Assembly: GCA_018435665.1 (NCBI GenBank)
Contig: JAHDND010000048.1
Span: forward strand, 101,345 to 165,344
DNA from: Candidatus Thiosymbion sp.
GTDB lineage: Bacteria > Pseudomonadota > Gammaproteobacteria > Chromatiales > Chromatiaceae
Length of the DNA stretch: 64,000 nucleotides
Direction: 5' to 3'
Position 1 is the stretch's first letter; every line of letters starts with the position of its first letter. Under the pieces are notes generated by a model. That model was not told the origin of the DNA, did no database searches, and saw only the letters and a list, made by a program, of their open reading frames with translations. Below are positions 1 to 8,101 of this stretch, piece by piece. The position numbers and the translations under genes are program-made.

Positions 1-594
1 CTGTCGCTGATCGTCTCCCCCTTGCTGGGCTTCTGGGTAGGGTTTTTGGTCATGCGGTTGCTGGGCATCGTCCTCGCCCGGGCCACCCCCGCGGCCAACA
101 AGCCCCTGCGTAAGGTCCAGTTCTTCACCGCCGCCGCGCTCGCCTTTTCCCATGGCGCCAATGACGCCCAGAAGAGCATGGGTATCATCACCCTGGTGCT
201 GGTATTGGGGAATTTTCAGGACGAATTCGTGGTGCCCTTCTGGGTCGTAATGACCTGCGCCACGGCCCTCACCCTGGGCATCCTCTCGGGGGGCTGGCGG
301 ATCGTGAAAACCGTCGGCTTCGCCATTTATAAACTGCGCCCCATCCATGCCGTCAGCGCCCAACTGACCTCCGCGGCGGTCATCTTCGGGGCCTCCGCCT
401 TGGGCGCCCCCGTCTCCACGACCCATGTGGTGAGCTCCTCGATCATGGGTATCGGTGCCGCGGAACGACCCAAGGCCGTCCGCTGGGCCAAGGCCCGGGA
501 TATCGCCAGCACCTGGGTGATCACCATTCCCGGTTCGGGCGCCGTGGGTGCCCTGACTTTCTATGTCTTGTATCTGCTGACCGGGGTCGCCTGA
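1..594 (+). CDS. PiT-family inorganic phosphate transporter, C-terminal part
   Basis: The last 197 codons of a low-affinity inorganic phosphate permease of the PiT family, an inner-membrane protein that imports phosphate with a coupling cation. Frame 1 is open from the first base, so the start lies upstream. The family signature FSHGANDAQKSMGI is present near residue 47, followed by hydrophobic spans and the conserved GAPVSTTHVVSS segment. It is clearly paralogous to the complete PiT at 8863-9906: the two share long identical stretches such as GIGAAERPKAVRWAKA. The DUF47 gene starts 86 nt downstream on the same strand, the usual pit operon arrangement. Family assignment is firm; substrate is by family. 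Confidence 0.93.
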   Translation: MSLIVSPLLGFWVGFLVMRLLGIVLARATPAANKPLRKVQFFTAAALAFSHGANDAQKSMGIITLVLVLGNFQDEFVVPFWVVMTCATALTLGILSGGWRIVKTVGFAIYKLRPIHAVSAQLTSAAVIFGASALGAPVSTTHVVSSSIMGIGAAERPKAVRWAKARDIASTWVITIPGSGAVGALTFYVLYLLTGVA

Positions 595-679
595 GGGCGA
601 AGCCCCTGGTCCCTGGCGACTTGCTTGGCCTTCTGGCCAGACCCCTGATTAACCTTACTTTTCATCGAGGAGTATCACC

Positions 680-1378
680 ATGAGTGGCAACCCGAATTCG
701 ACCGTCGGTAAATTGATGGATCGCATCTTTCCGGTCATGCCGGACTTTTTCCGCATGATGTGCGATCAGTGCGATGTGGCGGTGAGGGCGACGACCACGT
801 TCGTCGAGTTCATGGAATCGGGCAGCGAAGCGGCCCTGAATGAGATCCGTGCCCTGGAAAAGGAAGCGGACGAGATGAAGAACCGCAATGTCGAGGCCCT
901 GTACAAGGCCTTCGCCACGCCCATGGACCGGGAGGACATCCTCCGGGCGATCCAGACCCTGGACTACGTGATCAATTACACCAAGATCACCGCCCGGGAG
1001 ATGGGGGCCCTGCATTTCGACTCCGATAAATACATCCTCGAAATGGCCGTGTTGCTCAAGAGCGGGGTGGAGGCCCTACAGCGTGGCTATGGCAAACTGG
1101 GGAGCAATCCCGCCCTCGCCGACGAGGATGCGACCTTCGCGCGCAACGCCGAGCGGAAGATGGAGCAGACCTACCGTCGCGCTCTGGTGCAACTGTACGA
1201 TAAGGAGGCCCACCTGAAGCTGCTGGCCAGCAAAGGCGAGGCGACCGCGGCGGATGCCATGGAAATGACCCTCGACATCTTCCGTACCCGGGAAATCTAT
1301 CGTGACATGTACGATGCCGCGGATCAGTTGCTGGAGGCCAGCCGCGTTCTGCACGATATCGTCGTCAAGATTGCCTGA
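680..1378 (+). CDS. DUF47 / PhoU-like phosphate transport partner protein
   Basis: A 232-residue, mostly helical cytoplasmic protein of the DUF47 family (PhoU-like; the family contains E. coli YkaA). These proteins are typically encoded beside PiT permeases and are thought to modulate them. The Glu/Asp-rich pattern ALEKEADEMKNR and TPMDREDI is the family's metal-binding type signature. ATG is preceded by a strong GAGGAG about 8 nt upstream. It follows the PiT gene and ends before a strong terminator, so PiT-DUF47 is a two-gene operon. It is paralogous to 8102-8803, sharing the start MSGxNS and the end LHDIVVxIA. Confidence 0.93.
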   Translation: MSGNPNSTVGKLMDRIFPVMPDFFRMMCDQCDVAVRATTTFVEFMESGSEAALNEIRALEKEADEMKNRNVEALYKAFATPMDREDILRAIQTLDYVINYTKITAREMGALHFDSDKYILEMAVLLKSGVEALQRGYGKLGSNPALADEDATFARNAERKMEQTYRRALVQLYDKEAHLKLLASKGEATAADAMEMTLDIFRTREIYRDMYDAADQLLEASRVLHDIVVKIA

Positions 1379-1401
1379 ATTTACTCCATCCCCGTTATGG
1401 A

Positions 1402-1436
1402 GACCGGCACCCTGGACGGGTGCCGGTCTTTTTTTT
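1402..1436 (+). terminator. Rho-independent terminator of the PiT-DUF47 operon
   Basis: Perfect 11-bp stem GACCGGCACCC / GGGTGCCGGTC with a 5-nt loop, followed directly by eight T residues. It begins 24 nt after the DUF47 stop codon. Confidence 0.95.
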
Positions 1437-1450
1437 CAGGTGAACCTGGC

Positions 1451-1478
1451 GTCATGATCGGGCGCTTGAGATCATGAC
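1451..1478. promoter_or_regulatory. 9-bp perfect inverted repeat, possible operator
   Basis: GTCATGATC and its exact reverse complement GATCATGAC, separated by 10 nt, in the gap before the histidine kinase gene. The size and spacing fit a dimeric repressor or activator site. No T run follows, so a terminator is less likely. Confidence 0.4.
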
Positions 1479-1492
1479 TCCGCATTTATCGT

Positions 1493-1560
1493 CATCGCAC
1501 TTCAATGTCCGGTTTTCCCTGCTTATCGATACCGAAATCTGAAATGCGATCGGCGTAACC
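1493..1560. repeat. Dispersed intergenic inverted-repeat element, copy A
   Basis: An imperfect inverted repeat of about 20 nt per arm (1493-1516 and 1531-1552). Its right arm contains the 12-mer CTGAAATGCGAT at 1539-1550, preceded by CCGAAAT. The same 12-mer recurs at 20491-20502 and 61984-61995, in each case between genes. It lies about 50 nt upstream of the kinase gene. Its function is unknown. Confidence 0.6.
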
Positions 1561-1610
1561 CGAGCATCCCGATTAACGGTTAGGCCTGGAAGGGCCGGGC
1601 GTCCTCCCGC

Positions 1611-3743
1611 ATGTTCAGACTGCTCAAACTCCATTGGCTGGCCATCCTGGTCGGGGTCACGGGCGTGCTCCTGTCGACGGGCGCCTTCTGGGTGGTCCAG
1701 GTCGAGATCGAGAAACGCCATCAACTGGAATTCGAATGGCTGGCCCAGAATCGTAACCGGGTCCTGAAGAAGGGGATCGAGGAGGGCCTTAACGCCGTCC
1801 GCTCCCTGCACGACCTTCTATTGGTCGCCCCCCAGGTCGATGAGCAGGCCTTCGACCGCTTTGCCCATGGTCTCGCCGATCGCTTCAAGGGTATCCAGGC
1901 CCTGGCCTGGGTCACCCCCCAGGCCGGACCGGCGGAGGAGGACCGCTTTCCGATCCGGTTTTTCGCCGCGGAGGGGAACAGCGCCCTGCATGCGGGGCAG
2001 GACCTGGGGGCCCAGCCCCTGTTGCGCAATCTGATGGACCGGGCCCTGGCCCGTGGCGACATGGTGGTGAGCGGTCGCATCCTCCTGATCCATGATCCCA
2101 ACCCCCAGTACGGCTTCATGGCCTTCAAGCCGGTCTACGCCGCCCCCCCGGCGGAGGCCTTGGCGGAGACCCCGCCGGAGGGGCAAGGGGGTGAGCCCCT
2201 GGCCCGACTGCGGGGATTCGCCGTCGGGGTCTTCCGGATCGCGGACATCGCCGATGCCGCCATGGGGGTGCTGGAGCCGCGCGGGGTGGAATTCCTGGTC
2301 CTGGACGAGTCCGCCCCCGCCGGGGAGGAACTGCTCGATTTTTACGCCAGCCGACTCAATCGCTTCCCGACCCCGGCGACCACCGAATGGCGGGGCTGGG
2401 ACCTGGAACCGGCGCCGCGCGTCACCGAGAGCTTCCCGGTGGCGGATCGCCGCTGGTCGATCACCTGCTCCCCGACCCGGCAGTTCACCACCGAGGTCTT
2501 CCGGGAAGGGCCCTGGATCATCCTCGGCAGTGGCCTGGCCCTGACCCTGGTGGTCGTCCTCTTCATCGCCCACTTCCGCGCCGCCCTGCGCCTGCGCCTG
2601 CGCATCGAGGAGGAACTGCGGGCGTCGGAACAGAAACTGCGCATCCTCATCGACCAGTCGCCGGACATCATCATGACGGTGGATCGGGTGGGCCGCGTCC
2701 TGATCGTGAACCGACCCCTGGCCACCGGCGAGGGCGCGGGGGGCCGGTGCGGCGCCGGCTTTCTGCCGATCCGGGCCCGGGAGCGCTTCAACCAGGCACT
2801 GGCCAAGGTGCTGAGTCTGGGTGAGCCGGAGCATTTCGGTTACGCCGGGGATGATTCGACCTGGTGGGAACTGCGCCTGGTGCCCCTGCGCGAGGGCGAC
2901 CGGGTCGCCGCGGCCATGGTCATCCTGACCGATGTCACGGAGAAGCGGGTGCTGGAGGCCCATGCCATCCGCAACGCCCGCCTGGCCTCCCTGGGCGTGA
3001 TCGCCGCCAGTGTCGCCCACGAGATCAATAATCCCAACAACGCCATCCAGTTCAACGCCTCCATCCTCGCCCGCAGTTGGGAGGATCTGCGCAAGGTGCT
3101 CGATCAGCATCGGCGCGATTATGGCGATTTCACCATTGGCGGCGTCCCGGTGGACCGCGCCCTCACGGGGCTGCCGCGGCTGGTGGAAGGGATCGTCAAG
3201 GGGGCGCAGCGCATCGAGAAGATTGTGGGTAACCTCAAGCACATGGCCCGGCCGGATGCCGGTGACCTGGACCATGCCGTGGACCTGGGGGAGGTCCTGC
3301 CCATGGCCATGTCCATTCTCCAGAGCCAGATTCATCGCTACACCGATCATTGCCGGCTGGAACTGCCGGAGGCCCTGCCCTACGTCCGGGGCAACGCCCA
3401 GCAATTGGAACAGGTCTTCATCAACCTGATCCTCAATGCCCTGCAAGCCCTGCCGGAGCGCGCGGCCGCGGTCCTGATCAGCGCCGGGCTGGAGCCGGAG
3501 GGGGAGTTCGTGCGGGTGTGCGTCGCCGATGAGGGCCGGGGCATGGCGGAGGAGGTGCGGGAGCGGGTCACCGAGCCCTTCTTCACCACCCGGGGAACAA
3601 CTGGGGGGACCGGGCTGGGGCTTTCCATTTGCGCCCGGATCATTCAGCATCATTCCGGCCGGATGGAGATCGACTCCGCGCCCGGGGCGGGCACCCGGGT
3701 CAGCGTGCTGCTGCCCCTGGCCAAGGCGGGGGAACAAAGCTGA
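1611..3743 (+). CDS. CHASE-domain sensor histidine kinase
   Basis: A 710-residue inner-membrane sensor kinase. A first membrane span at about 10-31 is followed by an extracytoplasmic CHASE-type ligand domain (about 60-245, including RFKGIQALAWVT), a second span at about 302-324, a PAS domain (about 340-450), and a histidine kinase core. The phosphorylated His is residue 470 in AHEINNPNNA. The N box (FINLILNALQ), DEGRGM and GTGLGLSIC motifs of the ATPase domain are all present. The sigma-54 response regulator starts 85 nt downstream and is the obvious partner. CHASE ligands are diverse small molecules, so the signal is unknown. The ATG has no clear ribosome binding site, so the start is moderately certain. 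Confidence 0.92.
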   Translation: MFRLLKLHWLAILVGVTGVLLSTGAFWVVQVEIEKRHQLEFEWLAQNRNRVLKKGIEEGLNAVRSLHDLLLVAPQVDEQAFDRFAHGLADRFKGIQALAWVTPQAGPAEEDRFPIRFFAAEGNSALHAGQDLGAQPLLRNLMDRALARGDMVVSGRILLIHDPNPQYGFMAFKPVYAAPPAEALAETPPEGQGGEPLARLRGFAVGVFRIADIADAAMGVLEPRGVEFLVLDESAPAGEELLDFYASRLNRFPTPATTEWRGWDLEPAPRVTESFPVADRRWSITCSPTRQFTTEVFREGPWIILGSGLALTLVVVLFIAHFRAALRLRLRIEEELRASEQKLRILIDQSPDIIMTVDRVGRVLIVNRPLATGEGAGGRCGAGFLPIRARERFNQALAKVLSLGEPEHFGYAGDDSTWWELRLVPLREGDRVAAAMVILTDVTEKRVLEAHAIRNARLASLGVIAASVAHEINNPNNAIQFNASILARSWEDLRKVLDQHRRDYGDFTIGGVPVDRALTGLPRLVEGIVKGAQRIEKIVGNLKHMARPDAGDLDHAVDLGEVLPMAMSILQSQIHRYTDHCRLELPEALPYVRGNAQQLEQVFINLILNALQALPERAAAVLISAGLEPEGEFVRVCVADEGRGMAEEVRERVTEPFFTTRGTTGGTGLGLSICARIIQHHSGRMEIDSAPGAGTRVSVLLPLAKAGEQS

Positions 3744-3778
3744 CGCGCGGGGCGGGTCTTCAGCCCCTCCGACTGATG

Positions 3779-3809
3779 TTTTCAGGGGTGTGGCGCGCCC
3801 CCTCATGAC
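3779..3809. repeat. 31-nt dispersed motif, copy 1
   Basis: TTTTCAGGGGTGTGGCGCGC followed by CCCCTCATGAC. It matches 50206-50236 at 27 of 31 positions, including 16 consecutive identical bases. Both copies sit shortly upstream of a gene start, here 19 nt before the response regulator. Confidence 0.5.
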
Positions 3810-3827
3810 CCTTAGCGGAGGTCAAGC

Positions 3828-5240
3828 GTGGAAACCCGACAAAAGTGGCCGGTGGTCCTGGTCGACGATGAGGAGGAGATCCTCTTCGGCGCGGAATACC
3901 TGCTCAATACCCATGGCATCACCGCCGTCAGTGCCCTGAGCGATGGTCGGGAACTCCTGCCCTTCCTCGAGGGCCAGACGGCGGGGGTGATCATCCTCGA
4001 CCTCTTCATGCCCCATGTCTCCGGGCAGGAGTTGCTGCCGCGCCTGACCCGGGAGTATCCCGAGATCCCTGTCGTGGTCATGACCGCCTCCCAGGAGGTG
4101 GAGACGGCGGTGTCCTGCATGAAGGAGGGGGCCTTCGACTACCTGGTCAAACCGGTGGAGGAGAGCCGGTTCGTCTCCGCCGTGCGCCGGGCCCTGGAGA
4201 TCCGCCAGCTTCGTCAGGAAATCGGCTCCTTGCGCTCCAGCCTCATGGGGGAGGGGATCGCGCATCCGGAGGCCTTCGCCGCCGTCGTCACCCGCAACCA
4301 CCGCATGCAGCGCCTGTTTCGCTATCTGGAGGCGGTCGCCGACTCCGGGGAGCCCGTGCTCATCACCGGGGAGACCGGCACCGGCAAGGAACTGATCGCC
4401 CAGGCCATCCATCGCCTCAGTGGCCGGGCCGGGGAGCTGGTCAGCCTGAATGTGGCCGGCCTGGACGACAACCTCTTTTCCGATACCCTCTTCGGCCATG
4501 TCCGCGGGGCCTTCACCGGCGCCGACCGGGAGCGCGAGGGCCTGATCGCCAAGGCGGCGGGCGGCACCCTCTTCCTCGACGAGATCGGCGACCTCAAGCC
4601 CGCCTCCCAGGTCAAGCTGTTGCGCCTGCTCCAGGCCCAGAGCTATTACCCCATCGGTTCGGACGTGCCCCGCACCAGCGACGCCCGCATCCTCGCCGCC
4701 ACCAACCAGCCCCTGCATCGGCGGATGGATCGGGGCAAGTTCCGTCAGGACCTCTACTTCCGGCTCTCCAGCCATCCGGTGGAACTGCCGCCCCTGCGGG
4801 AGCGGCTGGACGACCTGCCCCTGTTACTCCAGCACTTCATCGACGAGGCGGCCCAGACCCTGGGCCGGCCCGCGCCCCGGGCTCCCGGGGAGTTGCTCAC
4901 CCTGCTGGCCCTCTATGATTTTCCTGGCAATATCCGTGAACTACGCGCCCTGGTCTTCAATGCCCTGGCCCAGCATCGTGGTGGGGCCGTGCTGGGCCTG
5001 GACAGCTTTCAGCAGGTGATACGGCGGGAACGGGAGCTAGCCGAGCAAGCCGTCCTTCCCGCAGATCTGGGTCCGTCCCTGGCCATCCCGGGGCGCTTTC
5101 CCACCCTCAAGGAGGCGGATGTCTTCCTGGTGGAGGAGGCCATGCGGCGGGCCAACCACAACCAGGGCATTGCCGCCATGTTGCTCGGGATCAGCCGCCA
5201 GTCCCTCAACCGGCGTTTGCAGGTCATGCAACGGGGGTAA
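3828..5240 (+). CDS. Sigma-54-dependent response regulator (NtrC family)
   Basis: A 470-residue transcriptional activator. An N-terminal receiver domain carries the phospho-acceptor Asp at about residue 58 (ILDLFMPH). It is followed by an AAA+ sigma-54 interaction domain with Walker A GETGTGKE, the sigma-54-contacting GAFTGA loop at about residue 226, and Walker B LFLDEIGD. A C-terminal Fis-type helix-turn-helix (NQGIAAMLLGISRQSLNRRL) binds DNA. The start is GTG, preceded by GGAGG at the right distance. It is the cognate regulator of the CHASE kinase upstream. Its target promoters would be of the GG-N10-GC type; I saw no convincing one nearby. Confidence 0.95.
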   Translation: METRQKWPVVLVDDEEEILFGAEYLLNTHGITAVSALSDGRELLPFLEGQTAGVIILDLFMPHVSGQELLPRLTREYPEIPVVVMTASQEVETAVSCMKEGAFDYLVKPVEESRFVSAVRRALEIRQLRQEIGSLRSSLMGEGIAHPEAFAAVVTRNHRMQRLFRYLEAVADSGEPVLITGETGTGKELIAQAIHRLSGRAGELVSLNVAGLDDNLFSDTLFGHVRGAFTGADREREGLIAKAAGGTLFLDEIGDLKPASQVKLLRLLQAQSYYPIGSDVPRTSDARILAATNQPLHRRMDRGKFRQDLYFRLSSHPVELPPLRERLDDLPLLLQHFIDEAAQTLGRPAPRAPGELLTLLALYDFPGNIRELRALVFNALAQHRGGAVLGLDSFQQVIRRERELAEQAVLPADLGPSLAIPGRFPTLKEADVFLVEEAMRRANHNQGIAAMLLGISRQSLNRRLQVMQRG

Positions 5241-5259
5241 AGCGGCGCCATGGATGGTC

Positions 5260-5286
5260 GGCGCCCTTGCGCTGTCAGTGGGCGCC
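5260..5286. other. Inverted repeat downstream of the response regulator
   Basis: GGCGCCC at 5260-5266 and GGGCGCC at 5280-5286 form a 7-bp stem 20 nt after the response regulator stop. No T tract follows, so intrinsic termination would be weak. Confidence 0.35.
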
Positions 5287-5347
5287 AGCGATACAAATCC
5301 TCCGCAGTCCTGACAAGGTGACCGGATCCGACCATGGTGGCAGATAG

Positions 5348-5369
5348 GGGTGCAGCAAATGCTGCACCC
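5348..5369. other. 22-bp perfect palindrome
   Basis: GGGTGCAGCA-AA-TGCTGCACCC is a 10-bp perfect stem with a 2-nt loop. It lies in the 424-bp gap between the response regulator and the SulP gene. The rest of that gap shows only the 7-bp stem at 5260-5286 and an AT-rich TTATAAA near 5544, with no convincing promoter. A regulator site is as likely as a transcript hairpin. Confidence 0.45.
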
Positions 5370-5664
5370 TGACAGGGGTTGGGGGTCCATCAAGAAGCTG
5401 TTTTAAAAAACGAATACGGATGGATGCGCCACGAGGGTCACGGATGGCTGCATCCCAAGCGCTTAGGGATTTCCCGGGGAAATGCCGTTGGGTCAGGCGA
5501 TTTGAGGTGGTCATGGCTTAGCCGAAATTGGCGCGGTATCTGCTTATAAATAGATCTTCCGCTGAATCTTCGGCCCAATCGCCATGCTGATCGGCGCGGA
5601 TGGCCCGGGGGGTGTAACACCGCCGGGTGCCGCCGAGCAGCCGCCCGCCCCGGGAAGGAAATAC

Positions 5665-7893
5665 TTGAACGCCAGCGTCATGATCAACCGCCGAAAAAAA
5701 GATCTGGGCGACTTCTGGGGTGGCCTTGCGGCCATGCTGGTCGTGCTGCCGTCCTCCATCGCCTTCGGCGTCACCATCTATGCCGCCATCGGGCCTGGCT
5801 ATGCCACCCTGGGCGCCCTGGCCGGGATCATCGGCGCCACCGTGCTCGGCCTGGTGGCCCCGACCCTGGGTGGCACGGATCGGCTCATCACCACCCCCTG
5901 CGCCCCGGCCGCCGCGGTGCTCTCCGCCTTCGCCATCGAGATGACCCGCCAAGGCGTCGGGGCGGATACCATCATCCTCCTGCTGGTCCTGCTCACCGTC
6001 ATTGCCGGTCTGGCGCAGATGCTGCTGGGCTTCGTGGGCATCGGCCGCCTGATCAAATTCATCCCTTACACGGTCGTCAGCGGCTACATGACCGGGGTGG
6101 GACTGATCATCATCGGCAGCCAGATCCCGAAGTTCCTGGGCGCCGCCGGCGATACCTGGTGGCAGATCCTCATGGCCCCCGACCACTGGGACTGGCGGGC
6201 CCTGGCCGTGGGCGGGGCCACCATCCTCTTCACCTTCCTGGGCCCCCGGCTGACGAAACTGGTGCCCGGCACCATCCTCGGCATCCTCGCGGGTCTGGGG
6301 ACCTATTTCGGCCTGGCGGAATTCGTCGATCCCAGTCTGTGGCAAATCCAGGGCAACCCCTTGATCATCGGCACCATGGAGGCCCAGGGCCAGGGCCTGA
6401 TCGAGACCGTGACCGGGCTGTGGCAGGATATCGGGGACCTGCGGCTGGGTCAGGTCGCCGGCTTGTTCGGCAGCGCCCTGACCCTGGCGGTGCTGCTCTC
6501 CATCGATACCCTCAAGACCTGCATCGTGGTCGATCAATTGACCCGCAGTCGCCACGACTCCGACCGGGAACTGGTGGCCCAGGGGATCGCCAACATCTGT
6601 TCCGCCACCATCGGCGGCATCCCCGGGGCCGGGGCCATGGGTCCCACCCTGGTCAACGTCAACAGCGGCGGCCGCACCCGGATGTCGGGCATCCTGGAAG
6701 GGGTCTTCGCTCTCGTCGCCGCCCTTGCCCTGGGGTCCTTCCTCGCCTGGATCCCCGTGGCCGCCCTGGCGGGTATCCTGATCGTGGTCGGCATCCGCAT
6801 GATCGACCGCGAGCCCCTGCACTTCGTCCAGTCGCGGGCCACGGTCTTCGATTTCGTGGTGGTGCTGGCCGTGGTGGTCGCCGCCCTGACCATTGGTTTG
6901 ATCGCGGCCTCCGGCGTGGGGGTGGCCCTGGCCATCCTGCTCTTCGTTCGCGAACAGATCGGGGGCACCGTGGTGCGCCACAAGATCTATGTCCACCAGA
7001 CCTCCTCGACCTGGGTGCGCACCGAAGCGGAGATGCAGATCATCGAGAGCAAGGGCGACCAGGGGGTCATCTTCGAGCTCCAGGGCAGCCTCTTTTTCGG
7101 CACCTCTCATCAGATCTACTCCCAACTGGAGCCAGAGTTCGGTAAGCGCCGCTTTATGATCCTGGATCTCAAGCGGGTCCAGTCCATGGACGTCACCGCC
7201 GCCCACCTGCTGGTGATCGTGCGGCATGCCCTGCAGGAAAAGGGGGCGCTCCTCATCCTCTCCAGCATCCCCGAGGCCCTGCCGAATGGCAGTAACCTGC
7301 GGGAATTTCTGGAACATACCGGCGTCATCATCGCTGACGAGGGGGCAATCCGCGTCTTTCCGCAATTGGACAGCGCCATCGAGTGGGTGGAGGACCGGCT
7401 GCTGGGCGAGCGGGACGCGCCCCTGGCGGTGCTCGAGGAGGAGGAGCCGCCCCTGCGTTTGCAGGAGATGGAGATTTTCAGTCAGCGGAAGGATGAAACC
7501 CTACAGGATCTGGAGGCCTGTCTGGAGGAACGCCATTACCCGGCGGGGGAGACCATTTACGCCAAGGGGGCCAGCGGGGACGAGATCTATTGGATCCGCC
7601 GCGGCGCCGTTCGCATCTTTCTGCCGGTGGGCGCCGGGAGGACCCGTCATGCCGGCACCTTTGGCCGGGGGGATTTTTTTGGTGGTCTGTCCTTCCTCGA
7701 TAACCGGCCCCGCAACCACGATGCGATCGCCTTCACCGACACCGAGGTCTATGCCTTGTCACGCCGCAACTTCGACCTCCTGGCCGAGGGTCACAAGCGC
7801 TTGGGTTTCAACATGCTGGAGGGTCTGGCCCGGACCCTGGCCATTCGCCTGCGGCGGGCGGACCAGGACCTGGCCATGTTGCATGAGTATTGA
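5665..7893 (+). CDS. SulP anion transporter fused to STAS and cyclic-nucleotide-binding domains
   Basis: An inner-membrane anion transporter of about 742 residues (sulfate or bicarbonate family). The SulP membrane domain covers about residues 10-420. A STAS domain follows (about 465-580, with MDVTAAHLLV), then a C-terminal Crp-type cyclic-nucleotide-binding domain (about 615-735; YPAGETIYAKG, GDFFGGLSFLDNRPR). I place the start at TTG 5665 because GGAAGGAA lies 4 nt before it. ATG 5680 or an in-frame ATG at 5584 without a clear ribosome site are alternatives. In a sulfur oxidiser, sulfate or bicarbonate are plausible substrates, but nothing here decides. The cyclic-nucleotide-binding tail suggests gating by a second messenger. 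Confidence 0.88.
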   Translation: MNASVMINRRKKDLGDFWGGLAAMLVVLPSSIAFGVTIYAAIGPGYATLGALAGIIGATVLGLVAPTLGGTDRLITTPCAPAAAVLSAFAIEMTRQGVGADTIILLLVLLTVIAGLAQMLLGFVGIGRLIKFIPYTVVSGYMTGVGLIIIGSQIPKFLGAAGDTWWQILMAPDHWDWRALAVGGATILFTFLGPRLTKLVPGTILGILAGLGTYFGLAEFVDPSLWQIQGNPLIIGTMEAQGQGLIETVTGLWQDIGDLRLGQVAGLFGSALTLAVLLSIDTLKTCIVVDQLTRSRHDSDRELVAQGIANICSATIGGIPGAGAMGPTLVNVNSGGRTRMSGILEGVFALVAALALGSFLAWIPVAALAGILIVVGIRMIDREPLHFVQSRATVFDFVVVLAVVVAALTIGLIAASGVGVALAILLFVREQIGGTVVRHKIYVHQTSSTWVRTEAEMQIIESKGDQGVIFELQGSLFFGTSHQIYSQLEPEFGKRRFMILDLKRVQSMDVTAAHLLVIVRHALQEKGALLILSSIPEALPNGSNLREFLEHTGVIIADEGAIRVFPQLDSAIEWVEDRLLGERDAPLAVLEEEEPPLRLQEMEIFSQRKDETLQDLEACLEERHYPAGETIYAKGASGDEIYWIRRGAVRIFLPVGAGRTRHAGTFGRGDFFGGLSFLDNRPRNHDAIAFTDTEVYALSRRNFDLLAEGHKRLGFNMLEGLARTLAIRLRRADQDLAMLHEY

Positions 7894-8059
7894 GGTCCTC
7901 AGGGGCCAAGCCAGTCACGGCGGATCGGGGAGATCTTGTCTGGGTATGTCGGGTCCCTGCAACCCAAAAGGATTCCCCGCTGGCGCGTTTGTGCCCGGAG
8001 CGGGCGGGGTGGGTTGAGGGGATATCAGGGAAAGAAGACCGGGGAGGGCAGGCGGGAGG

Positions 8060-8084
8060 GGGGCCGGTCGATGCCACCGGCCCC
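8060..8084. other. GC-rich hairpin between convergent genes
   Basis: GGGGCCGGT and ACCGGCCCC form a perfect 9-bp stem 18 nt past the end of the DUF47 gene on the minus strand. There is no T tract, so it may act as a transcript 3' end stabiliser rather than an intrinsic terminator. Confidence 0.4.
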
Positions 8085-8101
8085 GCAGGCAGCGCGCCTA
8101 A

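Noticed and set aside
8060..8084. Intrinsic terminator for the second DUF47 gene
   Set aside because: The stem is perfect but neither strand has a T tract after it, so it is listed only as a hairpin.
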